64,000 bases of DNA from Alkaliphilus sp. B6464 (GCF_018141165.1 NZ_CP058557.1:2728001-2792000); one strand, 5' to 3'. Shown: positions 34,496 through 44,410, counted from the stretch's first letter. Notes: a model not told the origin generated them from the sequence alone. Numbers and translations are program-made.

Positions 34496-35536
34496 TCACA
34501 AAGCTGCTATTATCTCTACATTTACTTCTCCAGCTAGAATATTACTTAAGGGGTAAATTCTAATCTTTCTAAATCCATACTTATTTTCAAAATAATGCTT
34601 ATTAGACTGATTATAGCCAGAAACCTTTGAACAGTCTTTAGAATTGCAATATATATTTAGTACCATTCCTTCTAATTTCTTATTCTTTGTTATTTTATTT
34701 TCTATAATATTTTTATACACTTCTGTTTCTACAATTTCTCGAAAGGCAGGGTGGTATGGACCTGCCACAATTCCCTTCCCTATAGATATTTCTTCCGTTG
34801 CTTGAAGCCCTAGACGAATAATAGGTATATTATTTTTGTTAAATTCTAAAACTAGCTGTTTGCACAAATAAACAGCCTCATTAAGGCTGATTGGTTTGTA
34901 TACTCCATCTAAATACAATTTTTCTAATAACGTATCCTGTATAACTATTGTTGGATATATTCTAACAAAATCAGGTTTGCAATCAATAATATCTCTTGCT
35001 GTTTTTAGAAGTTTTTCTTCTGTATCACCATATAAGCCAACCATCATTTGAAGTCCAAGCTGAATGTCCCTTTCTCTTATTAAAGATACTGATCTAAAAA
35101 CATCTTTTCTCGAATGTCCCCTATTGTTTAAATTTAGCACATCATCATCTGTTGATTGTACACCTAATTCAATTATCGAAACGCCATAATCTTGTAAAAA
35201 ATCAAGAATCTCTTCATTAATATAGTCTGGTCTTGTTGAAATACGAATTTCATTAACTAGTCCTTGTTTTTTCTTTTCATATGCAATTGTCAAAAGCTGG
35301 CTTTGTTGTTCTCTTGGTAACCCAGTAAAGCTCCCTCCATAAAAAGCTATTTCCTTACTTTCATCTACGTTTTTTAAATTTTCCAGTTGAAGATTTACTA
35401 TTTGAGAAACCTTATCGGCAGTTACATCGGTTCCTTCTCCAGCGATTTTCTTTTGATTACAAAAGCTGCAGTCATGAGGACATCCCTTGTGCGGTATAAA
35501 TATAGGAATAATAATTTTTCTCTTATTCTTATTCAT
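34496..35536 (-). CDS. Elp3-like radical SAM protein of unknown substrate
   Basis: A 346-residue radical SAM enzyme. The [4Fe-4S]-binding cysteines are in GCPHDCSFCNQ (about residues 18-28, C-x3-C-x2-C). SAM-binding patterns include FYGGSFTGLP and ISTRPDYINEEIL, then IELGVQSTDDDVL, typical of the Elp3/HemN-like group. The C terminus has two further Cys residues in CNSKDCSKV and a strand-rich tail. It commonly lies between rnc and smc in Clostridia, but I know no assigned reaction. The start overlaps rnc by 8 bases, so it is translationally coupled. Confidence 0.8.
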   Translation of the reverse strand: MNKNKRKIIIPIFIPHKGCPHDCSFCNQKKIAGEGTDVTADKVSQIVNLQLENLKNVDESKEIAFYGGSFTGLPREQQSQLLTIAYEKKKQGLVNEIRISTRPDYINEEILDFLQDYGVSIIELGVQSTDDDVLNLNNRGHSRKDVFRSVSLIRERDIQLGLQMMVGLYGDTEEKLLKTARDIIDCKPDFVRIYPTIVIQDTLLEKLYLDGVYKPISLNEAVYLCKQLVLEFNKNNIPIIRLGLQATEEISIGKGIVAGPYHPAFREIVETEVYKNIIENKITKNKKLEGMVLNIYCNSKDCSKVSGYNQSNKHYFENKYGFRKIRIYPLSNILAGEVNVEIIAAL

Positions 35537-36248
35537 CTTCCATATTCACCTTCTCTAATGCTTTTTTTGCAGCCATTTGTTCTGCTTCCTTTTTACTTTT
35601 ACCTTCTCCAGCTCCAAGAACTTGATCCCCTAATATTACTTCAATCCCAAAGGTTTTATTATGATCAGGTCCAGTTTCATTTACTACTTTATAACTGATT
35701 TTATCATCATATTTTCTTTGTAATAACTCTTGCAGATCAGTTTTATAATCCCTAAATAAACTTCCAGTACTAGCTAGTTCTATACTATGTGCTAACATAT
35801 GCAAAATAAACTTGCGCGCTATTTCTATTCCACCATCTAAATACAAAGCTCCTATAACAGCTTCAAAGGCATCAGCTAATATAGACACTCTATCTCTTCC
35901 ACCTGTCACTTCTTCGCCCTTTCCTAATAACAGATATTTACCTAACTTTATTTTCTTAGCTTGGTGTGCTAAAGAGGGCTCACATACAACATTAGCTCTT
36001 ACCTTCGTCAACTCTCCTTCAGGTAAAGTATTATATTTTAAATAAATATACTCGCTAACTACAATGCTCAAAACCGAGTCTCCTAGAAATTCTAGTCTTT
36101 CATTATTATAAATATATCTATTACGACTTTCATTAGCATAGGAACTATGGGTCAATGCTTCATTTATCATAGTTATTTCATTAAATTTATATTCTATTAT
36201 CTTTTGAAATTCTTTTATTTGTGCTATACGACTTGTATCTAATTTCAT
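35529..36248 (-). CDS. rnc: Ribonuclease III
   Basis: A 239-residue double-strand-specific RNase. The nuclease domain carries NERLEFLGDSVLSIVVSEYIY and, near residue 120, ADAFEAVIGALYLDGG with the catalytic acidic residues. A C-terminal dsRNA-binding domain (about 165-235) ends with GAGEGKSKKEAEQMAAKKALE. It processes rRNA and SRP RNA precursors. It starts after GGAGG and overlaps the radical SAM gene downstream. Confidence 0.97.
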   Translation of the reverse strand: MKLDTSRIAQIKEFQKIIEYKFNEITMINEALTHSSYANESRNRYIYNNERLEFLGDSVLSIVVSEYIYLKYNTLPEGELTKVRANVVCEPSLAHQAKKIKLGKYLLLGKGEEVTGGRDRVSILADAFEAVIGALYLDGGIEIARKFILHMLAHSIELASTGSLFRDYKTDLQELLQRKYDDKISYKVVNETGPDHNKTFGIEVILGDQVLGAGEGKSKKEAEQMAAKKALEKVNMEDE

Positions 36249-36340
36249 TTCTTACCTCCACCATTTCTTATATATGTATTAATAGCAATCAAAAATAAAT
36301 TTGTTTTAATTGTACTATTATATTATTTAAATTGCAAAAA

Positions 36341-36372
36341 TTATAGGAAGAAGTTTTTCCTTCTTCCTATAA
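36341..36372 (-). terminator. Terminator after fabF
   Basis: A 13-bp perfect stem (36341-36353 with 36360-36372), loop 6, about 20 bases after the fabF stop, followed by UUUUUGC on the transcript. It ends the fatty-acid operon before rnc. No strong promoter for rnc was recognised in the remaining spacer. Confidence 0.85.
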
Positions 36373-36391
36373 TAAGTATATTTATATAAGG

Positions 36392-37630
36392 CTATTCATA
36401 TTTCTTAAAAATAACAGTTGCGTTATGGCCACCAAAACCTAATGAGTTTGAAAGGGCATAATTAACCTCTCTCTTTTTGGCCACATTAGCGACATAATCC
36501 AAGTCACATTCTGGATCTGGTGTTTCATAATTAATTGTAGGAGGTATAATTCCCTCTTTAATCGCCATAACACATGCAATAGCTTCAATTCCACCAGCAG
36601 CGCCTAGAAGGTGACCCGTCATTGACTTCGTTGAGCTTACGGCTAATTTATATGCATGATCCTTAAATACAGTTTTAATTGCAGCAGTTTCAAACTTATC
36701 ATTGTATGGTGTACTTGTACCATGGGCATTAATATAGTCTATGCTATTATAATCAATATTAGCATCCTTTAATGCGCTAGACATAGCTCTAGCACCTCCT
36801 TCACCATCTGGGGCAGGAGCAGTGATATGATATGCATCAGCACTTGTACCATAGCCTATAACTTCCCCATAAATAGTTGCGCCTCGCTCAAGAGCATGTT
36901 CTAGCTCCTCTATTAAAAGTATCCCTGCCCCTTCCCCCATTATAAATCCATCTCTATTGGCATCAAAAGGTCTGCTAGCTTTTTTAGGATTATCATTATT
37001 AGTTGACATAGCCTTCATGGAGCAAAATCCAGCTATAGATAATGGTGTAATAGAAGCCTCAGCTCCACCTGTAATCATAATATCTGCATCACCCTTTTGA
37101 ATTGTACGGAAGGCTTCACCAATAGCATTTGTTGAAGCAGCACAGGCCGTAACTATTGTTGTGTTTGGCCCCTTTGCTCCTAGAGCAATAGATACTTGGC
37201 CAGATCCCATATTAGATATTATCATGGGGATAAAAAATGGACTAACCCTCTTCGGACCTTTTTCAAATAGTTTCTTACTCTGTTCTTCTAATGTTTCAAT
37301 TCCACCTACGCCAGAGCCTAGGATAACTCCAAAACGTTCAGTATTTATTTTTTCAATATTTAATTGGCCATCATTTACCGCCATTTGTGCAGCTGCAACA
37401 GCAAATTGAGTAAATCGATCCATCTTTTTCGCTTCTCTTTTATCGATATAATCTTCAACATTAAAGTCTTTTACCTCTGCAGCAATCTTGGTAGTAAAAT
37501 CTTCTGTATCGAATTTTGTAATATAATCTATGCCAGAAACACCCGTTGTTAGTGATTTCCAAAATTCTTCTTTTCCAGTACCTACAGGTGTAATACATCC
37601 AATTCCTGTTATTACTACTCTTCTTTCCAT
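36392..37630 (-). CDS. fabF: 3-oxoacyl-[acyl-carrier-protein] synthase II
   Basis: A 412-residue condensing enzyme that elongates acyl-ACP with malonyl-ACP. The active-site Cys is in VTACAAST (about residue 163). The two histidines are in [11 protein letters not shown] (about 303) and [14 protein letters not shown] (about 340), and [11 protein letters not shown] closes the protein. It is the last gene of the fab operon, after acpP, with a GAGGAGG site and a terminator downstream. Confidence 0.97.
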   Translation of the reverse strand: MERRVVITGIGCITPVGTGKEEFWKSLTTGVSGIDYITKFDTEDFTTKIAAEVKDFNVEDYIDKREAKKMDRFTQFAVAAAQMAVNDGQLNIEKINTERFGVILGSGVGGIETLEEQSKKLFEKGPKRVSPFFIPMIISNMGSGQVSIALGAKGPNTTIVTACAASTNAIGEAFRTIQKGDADIMITGGAEASITPLSIAGFCSMKAMSTNNDNPKKASRPFDANRDGFIMGEGAGILLIEELEHALERGATIYGEVIGYGTSADAYHITAPAPDGEGGARAMSSALKDANIDYNSIDYINAHGTSTPYNDKFETAAIKTVFKDHAYKLAVSSTKSMTGHLLGAAGGIEAIACVMAIKEGIIPPTINYETPDPECDLDYVANVAKKREVNYALSNSLGFGGHNATVIFKKYE

Positions 37631-37651
37631 AGTGCTACCTCCTCTATTACA

Positions 37652-37674
37652 AAATCCCGATTATATCGGGATTT
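37652..37674 (-). terminator. Hairpin between acpP and fabF
   Basis: A 10-bp perfect stem (37652-37661 with 37665-37674), loop 3, starting eight bases past the acpP stop. It has a short UUUUG end. It probably lowers read-through or stabilises the acpP message, so acpP is made in excess over fabF. Confidence 0.65.
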
Positions 37675-37681
37675 AATATTA

Positions 37682-37912
37682 CTATTTATTTAACTCTACA
37701 TAATCAACAATATCCCCAATATTCTTAAACTTTTCAGCTTCATCATCTGGAATTTCAATACCAAATTCATCTTCAATTTCCATGATTATTTCAACAGCAT
37801 CTAATGAGTCTGCTTCTAAATCGTTCATTAAAGAGGTGGCTCTAGTAATTTCGCTAACGTCTTCTACACCTAATTGGCCCGCAATAATCTTAACAACCTT
37901 TTCAAATGACAT
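37682..37912 (-). CDS. acpP: Acyl carrier protein
   Basis: A 76-residue acidic protein. The phosphopantetheine-bearing serine is S36 in [20 protein letters not shown], the ACP signature. It carries growing acyl chains for all Fab enzymes encoded here. Flanked by structured spacers on both sides: a dispersed hairpin repeat upstream and a hairpin downstream. This suggests separate mRNA stability. Confidence 0.98.
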   Translation of the reverse strand: MSFEKVVKIIAGQLGVEDVSEITRATSLMNDLEADSLDAVEIIMEIEDEFGIEIPDDEAEKFKNIGDIVDYVELNK

Positions 37913-37946
37913 ATAAAATTCCTCCTAATTGTTTTATATTTTTTAT

Positions 37947-38047
37947 AACGCATAAGAAAGTATAAAACTCCTTAATATACACCTTCTATAAAATGCGTTT
38001 CAACAAATGCTTCTTTAGTTTAAAAAGTTTCGATAGAAGCCTTTGTT
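37947..38047. repeat. Dispersed two-hairpin repeat, copy 2 (fabG-acpP spacer)
   Basis: The counterpart of 8858-8960. The outer stem 37947-37953 with 37993-37999 is perfect here. The second stem 38002-38013 with 38036-38047 has one mismatch. The segment around 37971-37993 closely matches copy 1. Both copies sit in the spacer between two co-directional genes, in the same orientation relative to them. Confidence 0.75.
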
Positions 38048-38067
38048 ATTTCAAAGTGTTTAAAAAC

Positions 38068-38811
38068 TTACATTGCCATACCGCCATCAACATGAATTAC
38101 TTGACCAGTAATATAGCTAGCATTGTCACTACTTAAAAATAATACTAGATTCGCAATATCTTCCGGCTTACCATATTTCTTCATAGGAATAATTTCTAGC
38201 ATACTTTCCTTTACATTTTCAGGTAAAACCTTTGTCATATCGGTTTCTATAAATCCTGGAGCAATTGCATTTACTGTGATGTTTTTACCTGCTATTTCCT
38301 TAGCCAAAGATTTAGTAAAACCGATAACACCAGCCTTTGATGCACAGTAGTTTGCTTGACCCGGATTTCCTACAACCCCTACTACTGATGATAAATTAAT
38401 AATTTTACCATACTTTCGTTTTATCATTTTTCTAACAACTGCCTTTGTACATAGAAATACACCTTTTAAATTTATATCCATTACTTGATCCCAGTCTTCT
38501 TCTTTCATTCTAATAAATAGGTTATCACGTGTAATTCCAGCATTATTTACTAGAATATCAATTCCATCAAATATTTCTTCTATTTTGTACATCATGTAGT
38601 TTATTTCTTCAGCATTTGAAACGTTTGCCTTCACTGCTAAAGCTTTAACATTGAAACTTTCAATCTCTTCTACAACCTTTGCTGCACTTTCTTCATTGCT
38701 TGTGTAGTTTATAATAACATTTGCACCTTGATTAGCAAGGGCTAAAGCAATTGATCTACCTATACCTCTGGATCCCCCTGTTACTAAAGCTGTTTTGCCT
38801 GTTAAATTCAA
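38068..38811 (-). CDS. fabG: 3-oxoacyl-[acyl-carrier-protein] reductase
   Basis: A 247-residue short-chain dehydrogenase that reduces 3-ketoacyl-ACP with NADPH. The Rossmann motif is TGGSRGIGRSIALAL (about residue 11), followed by NNAGITRDNL. The catalytic Ser-Tyr-Lys is in INLSSVVGVVGNPGQANYCASKAG (Tyr about 152). The end GQVIHVDGGMAM is FabG-typical. It lies two bases after fabD. Confidence 0.96.
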   Translation of the reverse strand: MNLTGKTALVTGGSRGIGRSIALALANQGANVIINYTSNEESAAKVVEEIESFNVKALAVKANVSNAEEINYMMYKIEEIFDGIDILVNNAGITRDNLFIRMKEEDWDQVMDINLKGVFLCTKAVVRKMIKRKYGKIINLSSVVGVVGNPGQANYCASKAGVIGFTKSLAKEIAGKNITVNAIAPGFIETDMTKVLPENVKESMLEIIPMKKYGKPEDIANLVLFLSSDNASYITGQVIHVDGGMAM

Positions 38812-38813
38812 AA

Positions 38814-39764
38814 TTACACCTCCAATTTTACTTGTAGTACTTGTTTAAAGCTGTTTACATCTTCAACATTATAAATATTAACCTTCTTTTCTTTAGTCTT
38901 GGCTATTCTTTTTATAAATGAAGATAAGACTTTACCTGGCCCAATCTCTATAAAATTATCTACTCCTTCATCTAACATTAAAGAAACAGAGTCTTCCCAT
39001 AGTACAGATTTACTTACCTGCTGAACTAAAGAAGGTATAACCTTTAATTTTGATGATAGTATCGATGCTTCTACATTAGTTATAACAGGGATCTCTGGAT
39101 CATTTATTTTTAACAATTCAAGATCTTGTTGAAGTTTTTCACCAGCACCTTTAAGCAAACTACAATGAAAAGGAGCACTAACAGGTAATATAACAGCTTT
39201 TTTAGCACCAAGCTCTGCTGCCATTTTCACAGCAGCCTCAACTGCCTTTATTTCACCAGAAATAACTATTTGTCCTGGGCTATTGTAATTAGCCGCTTCT
39301 ACTATTCCATATTGTCTAGCTTTTTCTATACATAGTTGCATCTGATCTCTATTTAATCCTAAAATAGCTGCCATGGTGCCTATTCCCATTGGTACTTCTT
39401 CCTGCATATATCTACCTCTTTTTTTAACCAATTTAACTGCATCTTTAAATGAAAATACTTTTGACTTAACTAAGGAGGTATATTCCCCTAGACTTAGTCC
39501 AGCAGTCATGTGACAGTTAAGTCCCTCATTTTCCAATACCTTTAGCATAGCAATCGAAGTAGTTAAAATGGCTGGCTGGGTATTTTCGGTCTTCATCAAT
39601 TCATCGTCTGGTCCTTCGAAACAAAGTTTCTTCATATCAATATTTACTTCATCACTAGCCTCTTGAAAAATACTCTTTGCAACTGGAAAATTTTCAACAA
39701 AATCCTTCCCCATTCCTACATATTGAGCGCCTTGTCCTGGAAAAACAAATGCAATTTTCCCCAT
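38814..39764 (-). CDS. fabD: Malonyl-CoA:ACP transacylase
   Basis: A 316-residue transacylase that loads malonyl groups on ACP. It starts IAFVFPGQGAQYVGMGKDF. The nucleophile Ser is in GLSLGEYTSLV (about residue 89), and the partner His in PVSAPFHCSLL (about 200). FIEIGPGKVLSSFIKR is near the end. It lies between fabK and fabG with two-base gaps, a tightly packed operon. Confidence 0.96.
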   Translation of the reverse strand: MGKIAFVFPGQGAQYVGMGKDFVENFPVAKSIFQEASDEVNIDMKKLCFEGPDDELMKTENTQPAILTTSIAMLKVLENEGLNCHMTAGLSLGEYTSLVKSKVFSFKDAVKLVKKRGRYMQEEVPMGIGTMAAILGLNRDQMQLCIEKARQYGIVEAANYNSPGQIVISGEIKAVEAAVKMAAELGAKKAVILPVSAPFHCSLLKGAGEKLQQDLELLKINDPEIPVITNVEASILSSKLKVIPSLVQQVSKSVLWEDSVSLMLDEGVDNFIEIGPGKVLSSFIKRIAKTKEKKVNIYNVEDVNSFKQVLQVKLEV

Positions 39765-39766
39765 AA

Positions 39767-40717
39767 CTATGCCTCCCCATTGAACTTGCTTACTAAAGTA
39801 AGCTGCTCATTTGCATCTGAAATTATTTCCTCTATTATTTCTTTACAGGGCTGAATTTTTGTAATCATACCAGCTATTTGTCCTGCCATTACAGATCCAC
39901 TTTCTATATCTCCATCAATTACAGCTATTTTCAATTTTCCTTGTCCAAGTCTTTCAATTTCTTCCGCAGTAGCTCCGTCTTTCTCTAACCTGTTAAATTC
40001 TCTTACTAGCTTGTTTTTTAACACTCTTACAGGGTGACCTGTAACTCTTGCTGTAACTACTGCATCTCTGTCCTTAGCATTTATTATCATTTCTTTATAC
40101 CTATTATGAGCTATGCATTCCTCTGCACAAATAAATCTCGTTCCAATCTGCACTCCTTCTGCACCTAGGGATAGTGATGCTAATAGACCTCTACCATCAG
40201 CAATCCCTCCGGCTGCTATAACAGGAATACTAACTATGTCTACAACTTGCGGTACCAGTGCCATTGTAGTAAGTTCTCCGATATGTCCACCAGCTTCAGT
40301 CCCTTCAGCTATAACCGCATCTGCTCCCAGAGTCTCCATTCTCTTTGCAAGGGCAACGGATGGGATAACTGGAATTACTTTTGTGGCAACACTTTTAAAC
40401 TTCTCCATAAACCTTCCAGGATTCCCTGCACCAGTAGTAACTACAGGAACCTTATTTTTACAAACAACTTCTACTACCTCGTCAACAAAAGGAGATAACA
40501 ACATAATATTTACACCAAAAGGTTTATTTGTCATATTCTTTGCTTTTAAAATTTCCTTTTCTACAATTTCACCAGGCGCATTGCCAGCTCCAATTATACC
40601 TAATCCCCCTGCCTCAGAAACAGCAGCTGCCAACTCCGCAGTAGCAACCCAAGCCATACCACCTTGTAGTATAGGATATTTAATATTTAATATTTCACAA
40701 AGTCTATTTTTAATCAT
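39767..40717 (-). CDS. fabK: FMN-dependent enoyl-ACP reductase FabK
   Basis: A 316-residue TIM-barrel flavoprotein of the nitronate monooxygenase superfamily. FabK features are PILQGGMAWVATAELAAAVSEAGG, TGAGNPG, AEGTEAGGHIG (catalytic His region), PVIAAGGIADGRG and GAEGVQIGTRFI. It performs the last reduction of the elongation cycle. No FabI-type reductase is present in this operon. The ATG at 40717 follows GGAGGCAAA; the longer frame starts inside the spacer. Confidence 0.94.
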   Translation of the reverse strand: MIKNRLCEILNIKYPILQGGMAWVATAELAAAVSEAGGLGIIGAGNAPGEIVEKEILKAKNMTNKPFGVNIMLLSPFVDEVVEVVCKNKVPVVTTGAGNPGRFMEKFKSVATKVIPVIPSVALAKRMETLGADAVIAEGTEAGGHIGELTTMALVPQVVDIVSIPVIAAGGIADGRGLLASLSLGAEGVQIGTRFICAEECIAHNRYKEMIINAKDRDAVVTARVTGHPVRVLKNKLVREFNRLEKDGATAEEIERLGQGKLKIAVIDGDIESGSVMAGQIAGMITKIQPCKEIIEEIISDANEQLTLVSKFNGEA

Positions 40718-40786
40718 ATATTTGCCTCCAATACAATATGCCTGCTTCACGTCTTAACTACAGAGTATATATCCTTTAATAACAAA

Positions 40787-41779
40787 CTATCTATACCACC
40801 TAATTACAGATGATCCCCAAGTTAAACCCCCACCAAATGCAACCAAGGTCACTATATCTCCTGTTTTAATGTTACCTTTTCTAACAGCTTCATCCAATGC
40901 AACAGGTACAGAAGCTGCAGACATATTCCCATAATTATTTAAATTTACATAGACTTTATCCATATCCAGATTAAGTCTCTTTGCAGCAGCTTCTATAATT
41001 CTAATATTAGCTTGATGAGGGATCATATAATCTATATCATTCAATTTAAGGCCGCTACTTTCTATGGCCTGCAATGTTGACTTTGCCATTATCCTCACGG
41101 CAAACTTAAATACTTCACTTCCATCCATTTGCACATAATGTAAGTTATTTGCAACAGTTTCAATTGATGCTGGTATTCGAGAACCACCTGCTGGCTGTGT
41201 CAAATAGTCACCACTGGAACCATCAGCTCCTAGACTGCTAGACAGTATACCGTAGCCTTCTTTAACTGGTTGTAATATGGCTGCCCCAGCTCCATCACCA
41301 AATAAAACACAGGTGTTACGATCCTTCCAATTAAGAATTTTACTTAGGGTTTCTGCACCAATTACCAAGACATTTTTATACACACCTGATTTAATAAACT
41401 GCTCACCAATAGTGATGCCATAAATAAAGCCAGAACATGCTGCTTCAATATCAAAAGCCGCTGCATTCTTTGCGCCAATATTTTTTTGCACAATACAGGC
41501 AGTAGAGGGAAAGGCCATATCAGGAGTTACAGTAGCTACTATAATTAAATCAACATCTTCAGCTGATATTCCAGCGTTATCAATAGCTTTTTTAGCAGCT
41601 TCTGTAGCTAAATCTGATGTAGCTATTTTATCTTCTACAACTCTTCTCTTGGATATGCCTGTTCTGGTTCTAATCCATTCGTCAGTTGTATCTACCATAT
41701 TTTCTAAATCAAAGTTAGTTAACTCTTTTTCAGGAAGATAGCTACCTGTGCCTGTAATCCCTACAGATAAAAATTTACT
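40787..41779 (-). CDS. fabH: 3-oxoacyl-[acyl-carrier-protein] synthase III
   Basis: A 330-residue initiating condensing enzyme that joins acyl-CoA to malonyl-ACP. The catalytic Cys is in [12 protein letters not shown] (about residue 110). The His is in [13 protein letters not shown] (about 255), and the Asn in [12 protein letters not shown] (about 285). The likely start is TTG at 41779, overlapping the plsX stop, with GGGAG 9 bases upstream and the family-typical [12 protein letters not shown] following. The longer frame from 41827 lies wholly within plsX. FabH specificity decides straight versus branched fatty acids and cannot be read from this sequence. Confidence 0.95.
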   Translation of the reverse strand, partial: SKFLSVGITGTGSYLPEKELTNFDLENMVDTTDEWIRTRTGISKRRVVEDKIATSDLATEAAKKAIDNAGISAEDVDLIIVATVTPDMAFPSTACIVQKNIGAKNAAAFDIEAACSGFIYGITIGEQFIKSGVYKNVLVIGAETLSKILNWKDRNTCVLFGDGAGAAILQPVKEGYGILSSSLGADGSSGDYLTQPAGGSRIPASIETVANNLHYVQMDGSEVFKFAVRIMAKSTLQAIESSGLKLNDIDYMIPHQANIRIIEAAAKRLNLDMDKVYVNLNNYGNMSAASVPVALDEAVRKGNIKTGDIVTLVAFGGGLTWGSSVIRWYR

Positions 41780-42782
41780 CAAGTGTATCAACTCCCAAAC
41801 TGGTGATTTCTGTAGTAATATCTTCAATTATATTATTATCTACAAATTTGATTGCCTGTCGTACTGCATTTTTTATGGCTTTCCCATCCGAACTTCCATG
41901 AGCTTTAATTAGTACTCCATTAACACCTAGAAATGGTGCACCACCATATTCTGTATAATCAAATCTTTTTTTAAAGTCCCTTAATCCAGATTTTAATAAT
42001 AAGGCACCAATCTTTCTAAAAGTATTCTTAACAAATTCTTCTTTTAATAAACCAAAAATAGACGATGCCAAACCTTCTGTAAGTTTTAAAATAACATTTC
42101 CCGTAAACCCATCACATAAGATAACGTCCGCATACCCGCTAGGTATATCTCTAGCTTCTACATTGCCTTTAAAGTTAAATGATGCATCCTTACAAAGATT
42201 ATGTGCTGCCTTTACAACATCACTTCCCTTTTCTTCTTCTATTCCTATATTAACAGTACATACCTTCGGCTTTTTAATACCAATTACCTTTTCAGCATAA
42301 ATACTTCCCATAATTCCAAACTCTAAAAAGTTTCTCGGTTTACAATCAGCATTAGCTCCTCCATCAATAAGTACAGAAATTCCTTTTGTGGTAGGATATA
42401 CAGGAGCAAGTGCTGGACGATCTATTCCTTTAATTCTACCTAGCAACAAAAGTCCGCCTGCTAATAGAGCGCCTGTATTTCCAGCAGATATAATAGCATC
42501 TGCCTTATTCTCTTTAACCAGCTTCAATCCTACAACCATTGAAGAATCCTTTTTCTTTCTAATTGAAATTACAGGTTTATCTTCATTTGTAATCTGCTCA
42601 CTGCAATGTATTATTTCTATTTTTTCCCTTGGATAATCATATTTTGCTAACTCATTTTCTATCATTGGCTGGTTACCCGTTAAAATAATATTTACGTCAT
42701 AACTCTTAACAGCCTCTATAGCTCCTTCAACAGTAACTGATGGAGCATTGTCTCCTCCCATTGCGTCAATAACGATTTTCAT
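41775..42782 (-). CDS. plsX: Phosphate:acyl-ACP acyltransferase PlsX
   Basis: A 335-residue enzyme that makes acyl-phosphate from acyl-ACP for PlsY, the first step to phosphatidic acid. It begins [19 protein letters not shown]. It also shows [21 protein letters not shown], then [13 protein letters not shown], then [17 protein letters not shown]. It lies between fapR and fabH, the standard FapR-regulated order. The end overlaps fabH. Confidence 0.96.
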   Translation of the reverse strand: MKIVIDAMGGDNAPSVTVEGAIEAVKSYDVNIILTGNQPMIENELAKYDYPREKIEIIHCSEQITNEDKPVISIRKKKDSSMVVGLKLVKENKADAIISAGNTGALLAGGLLLLGRIKGIDRPALAPVYPTTKGISVLIDGGANADCKPRNFLEFGIMGSIYAEKVIGIKKPKVCTVNIGIEEEKGSDVVKAAHNLCKDASFNFKGNVEARDIPSGYADVILCDGFTGNVILKLTEGLASSIFGLLKEEFVKNTFRKIGALLLKSGLRDFKKRFDYTEYGGAPFLGVNGVLIKAHGSSDGKAIKNAVRQAIKFVDNNIIEDITTEITSLGVDTLE

Positions 42783-42793
42783 ATTTGGCCTCC

Positions 42794-43366
42794 TTATTTA
42801 CTTTTAATTATTACCAATATGAATTTACCACGAAATACTTGTATTTGATTAACGTATATTTTAACATGAACAAAGTGATTATTTCCCCGTACTCTTATCA
42901 CTTCGGCCTTTGCTACTAGTTTATCTCCTGCACTAACAGGACTTAAGTATTTAATATTCGAAACCCCAGTTAGAGCTACTTCCGCATCTACTACAGCCAT
43001 AGCTAAGGATTCTGCCTGTGAAAAAATATGGTGACCTCTAACTATACTGGTTTTACTAAAAGCCATTTCAGATGTAGTTTCTAAAATCGATATCCCACTA
43101 ACACCTAGGTTTAAGTCCACTAGCTCTCCTACAATTTCAGCCCCTATAATACTTCGTACTTTTTCATAATTTTTTTCAGCCACATTTTTTATACGTTGTC
43201 TAAGTTCTGGAATTCCTAGTTCCAATCTGTCTAATCGAATAGTCTGTATACTTACTTTAAAGTTTTCGGATAAATCCTCATCGGTTACAAAAGGGTCTTC
43301 CCTTAATAGTTCTAATAACTTACTTTGTCTATTTACTTTACTTAATCTTCCAGTTCTACTCACCAT
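42794..43366 (-). CDS. fapR: Transcription factor FapR, fatty acid and phospholipid regulator
   Basis: A 190-residue repressor. The N-terminal helix-turn-helix ([20 protein letters not shown], then [21 protein letters not shown]) is joined to a hot-dog fold effector domain (about residues 75-188). That domain binds malonyl-CoA and contains [19 protein letters not shown]. FapR represses fab and pls genes when malonyl-CoA is low. A perfect palindrome matching its operator lies directly upstream, so it is probably autoregulated. The ATG at 43366 is favoured after GAGG, although GTG codons on either side are possible. Confidence 0.95.
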   Translation of the reverse strand: MVSRTGRLSKVNRQSKLLELLREDPFVTDEDLSENFKVSIQTIRLDRLELGIPELRQRIKNVAEKNYEKVRSIIGAEIVGELVDLNLGVSGISILETTSEMAFSKTSIVRGHHIFSQAESLAMAVVDAEVALTGVSNIKYLSPVSAGDKLVAKAEVIRVRGNNHFVHVKIYVNQIQVFRGKFILVIIKSK

Positions 43367-43381
43367 TATCACCTCGATTTA

Positions 43382-43398
43382 GTACTAAAATTTAGTAC
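43382..43398. promoter_or_regulatory. FapR operator
   Basis: A perfect 17-bp palindrome, GTACTAAA-A-TTTAGTAC, lies downstream of the predicted -10 and spans the early transcribed region of fapR. The half-site TTAGTAC is that of the Bacillus FapR box. Binding here would block the whole fapR-fabF operon. Confidence 0.85.
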
Positions 43399-43413
43399 CT
43401 GGTTATAATATAA

Positions 43414-43442
43414 AGTATATATTCACTTTATAAAAAAATCAA
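43414..43442 (-). promoter_or_regulatory. Predicted fapR operon promoter
   Basis: TTGATT (43437-43442), 17-bp spacer, TATACT (43414-43419). An 8-bp inverted repeat TATAAAGT/ACTTTATA overlaps the spacer and -10 (43409-43432) and resembles the palindrome at the ylxM start. Confidence 0.7.
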
Positions 43443-43466
43443 GTACTATATGTTTTTTTCAATAAA

Positions 43467-43511
43467 AAAATAGTAATGCATAACATAAATCAATGTACGC
43501 ATTACTATTTT
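43467..43511 (-). terminator. Terminator after rpmF
   Basis: A 13-bp perfect stem (43467-43479 with 43499-43511) with a 19-base loop and a run of seven U, 20 bases past the rpmF stop. It insulates yceD-rpmF from the fapR operon. Confidence 0.9.
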
Positions 43512-43531
43512 CCCTATATTTATATAATATA

Positions 43532-43711
43532 TTATTGAGCAGCAACAACCTCTTTGTTTTTATAATATCCACATTCAGGACATACTCTGTGAGGTAACTT
43601 TGGCTCGTGACACTGTGGGCATTTTACAAACCCTGGTGCAGTGTATTTTGAGTTAGCAGCTCTTCTCATATTTCTTTTAGATTTTCCAGTTTTTCGCTTT
43701 GGTACCGCCAT
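43532..43711 (-). CDS. rpmF: 50S ribosomal protein L32, zinc-binding form
   Basis: A 59-residue protein starting [18 protein letters not shown] zinc ribbon of two Cys pairs (CPQC and CPEC) is near the C terminus. The ATG at 43711 follows GGAGGTG at good spacing; two codons upstream would be too close. Paired with yceD, as in nearly all bacteria, and read from the same consensus promoter. Confidence 0.97.
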   Translation of the reverse strand: MAVPKRKTGKSKRNMRRAANSKYTAPGFVKCPQCHEPKLPHRVCPECGYYKNKEVVAAQ

Positions 43712-43724
43712 GCTTAACACCTCC

Positions 43725-44258
43725 TTAATCTTGTTCTAACAATTCCTTAAGCTTAGCCAATCGAGGGTCAACATCCTCATCAATAGACTGTGTATGACTA
43801 CAATCACATGATTTGTCTTTTAATTTGATCCCACAATTTGAACAAAGCCCTTGACAGCTTTTATCACATACAAGTTTCATTGGAATGTTCATGATAATAT
43901 TTTCTTTAATTAATTCATCAAGATCGATAGTGCTTTCTTGGTAATAAATTATATCCTCATCTGATTCATCAGTTTGATCAGTAGATAAATTTTCATGAAC
44001 AAACTCTGCATTGATACTTGATTTAAAGGGGTAGGTAAAGGATTCTAGACACCTACTACAGTTTACCTGCATGTGGGTTTTTATTTCTAAATTCATATAT
44101 AGTCTATCATCAATTACGTACAATTTACCATTCGCGTCAACAGGTGATATTATATCTATAATATCACCATAATAATCAATGGTGTTAAGATCTAAGGCGA
44201 AGTTTAAATCTAAAGCGTTCTTATCCCCTTTTTTTATACTATCTATATCAAGTTTCAT
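43725..44258 (-). CDS. YceD family (DUF177) protein
   Basis: A 177-residue protein. The conserved core is the [14 protein letters not shown] segment (residues about 70-83). An acidic middle ([10 protein letters not shown]) follows, and the C terminus has Cys pairs in [21 protein letters not shown], possibly a metal site. In other bacteria YceD is linked to 23S rRNA accumulation; the mechanism is uncertain. It always precedes rpmF. The ATG at 44258 has GAGGTGA upstream; the longer frame runs into the promoter. Confidence 0.9.
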   Translation of the reverse strand: MKLDIDSIKKGDKNALDLNFALDLNTIDYYGDIIDIISPVDANGKLYVIDDRLYMNLEIKTHMQVNCSRCLESFTYPFKSSINAEFVHENLSTDQTDESDEDIIYYQESTIDLDELIKENIIMNIPMKLVCDKSCQGLCSNCGIKLKDKSCDCSHTQSIDEDVDPRLAKLKELLEQD

Positions 44259-44289
44259 AGCTCTCACCTCGATCATATCGCTAAGATAG

Positions 44290-44318
44290 ATTATACAAAT
44301 GATTTTTTTGTTTGTCAA
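44290..44318 (-). promoter_or_regulatory. Consensus promoter of yceD-rpmF
   Basis: TTGACA (44313-44318), 17-bp spacer, TATAAT (44290-44295): a perfect sigma-A match 32 bases before the yceD start. The rest of the 44259-44384 spacer shows nothing else. Confidence 0.92.
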
Positions 44319-44384
44319 GTATTTTATCTTGATAGCAGACAGTTGTAATTCCGTATCTTAGCTAAATATTTATTTTAAAAATTT

Positions 44385-44410
44385 TAAAAGGTAGGTATAC
44401 CTACCTTTTA
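44385..44410 (-). terminator. Terminator after ackA
   Basis: A perfect 26-bp palindrome (TAAAAGGTAGGTA mirrored) starting three bases past the ackA stop, followed by an A/U-rich tract with UUUUU. It ends the ackA transcript. Confidence 0.85.

Noticed and set aside
40113-40757. A 214-codon plus-strand frame opposite fabK
   Set aside because: It covers the strongly conserved fabK coding sequence in antisense; no ribosome binding site or family pattern.
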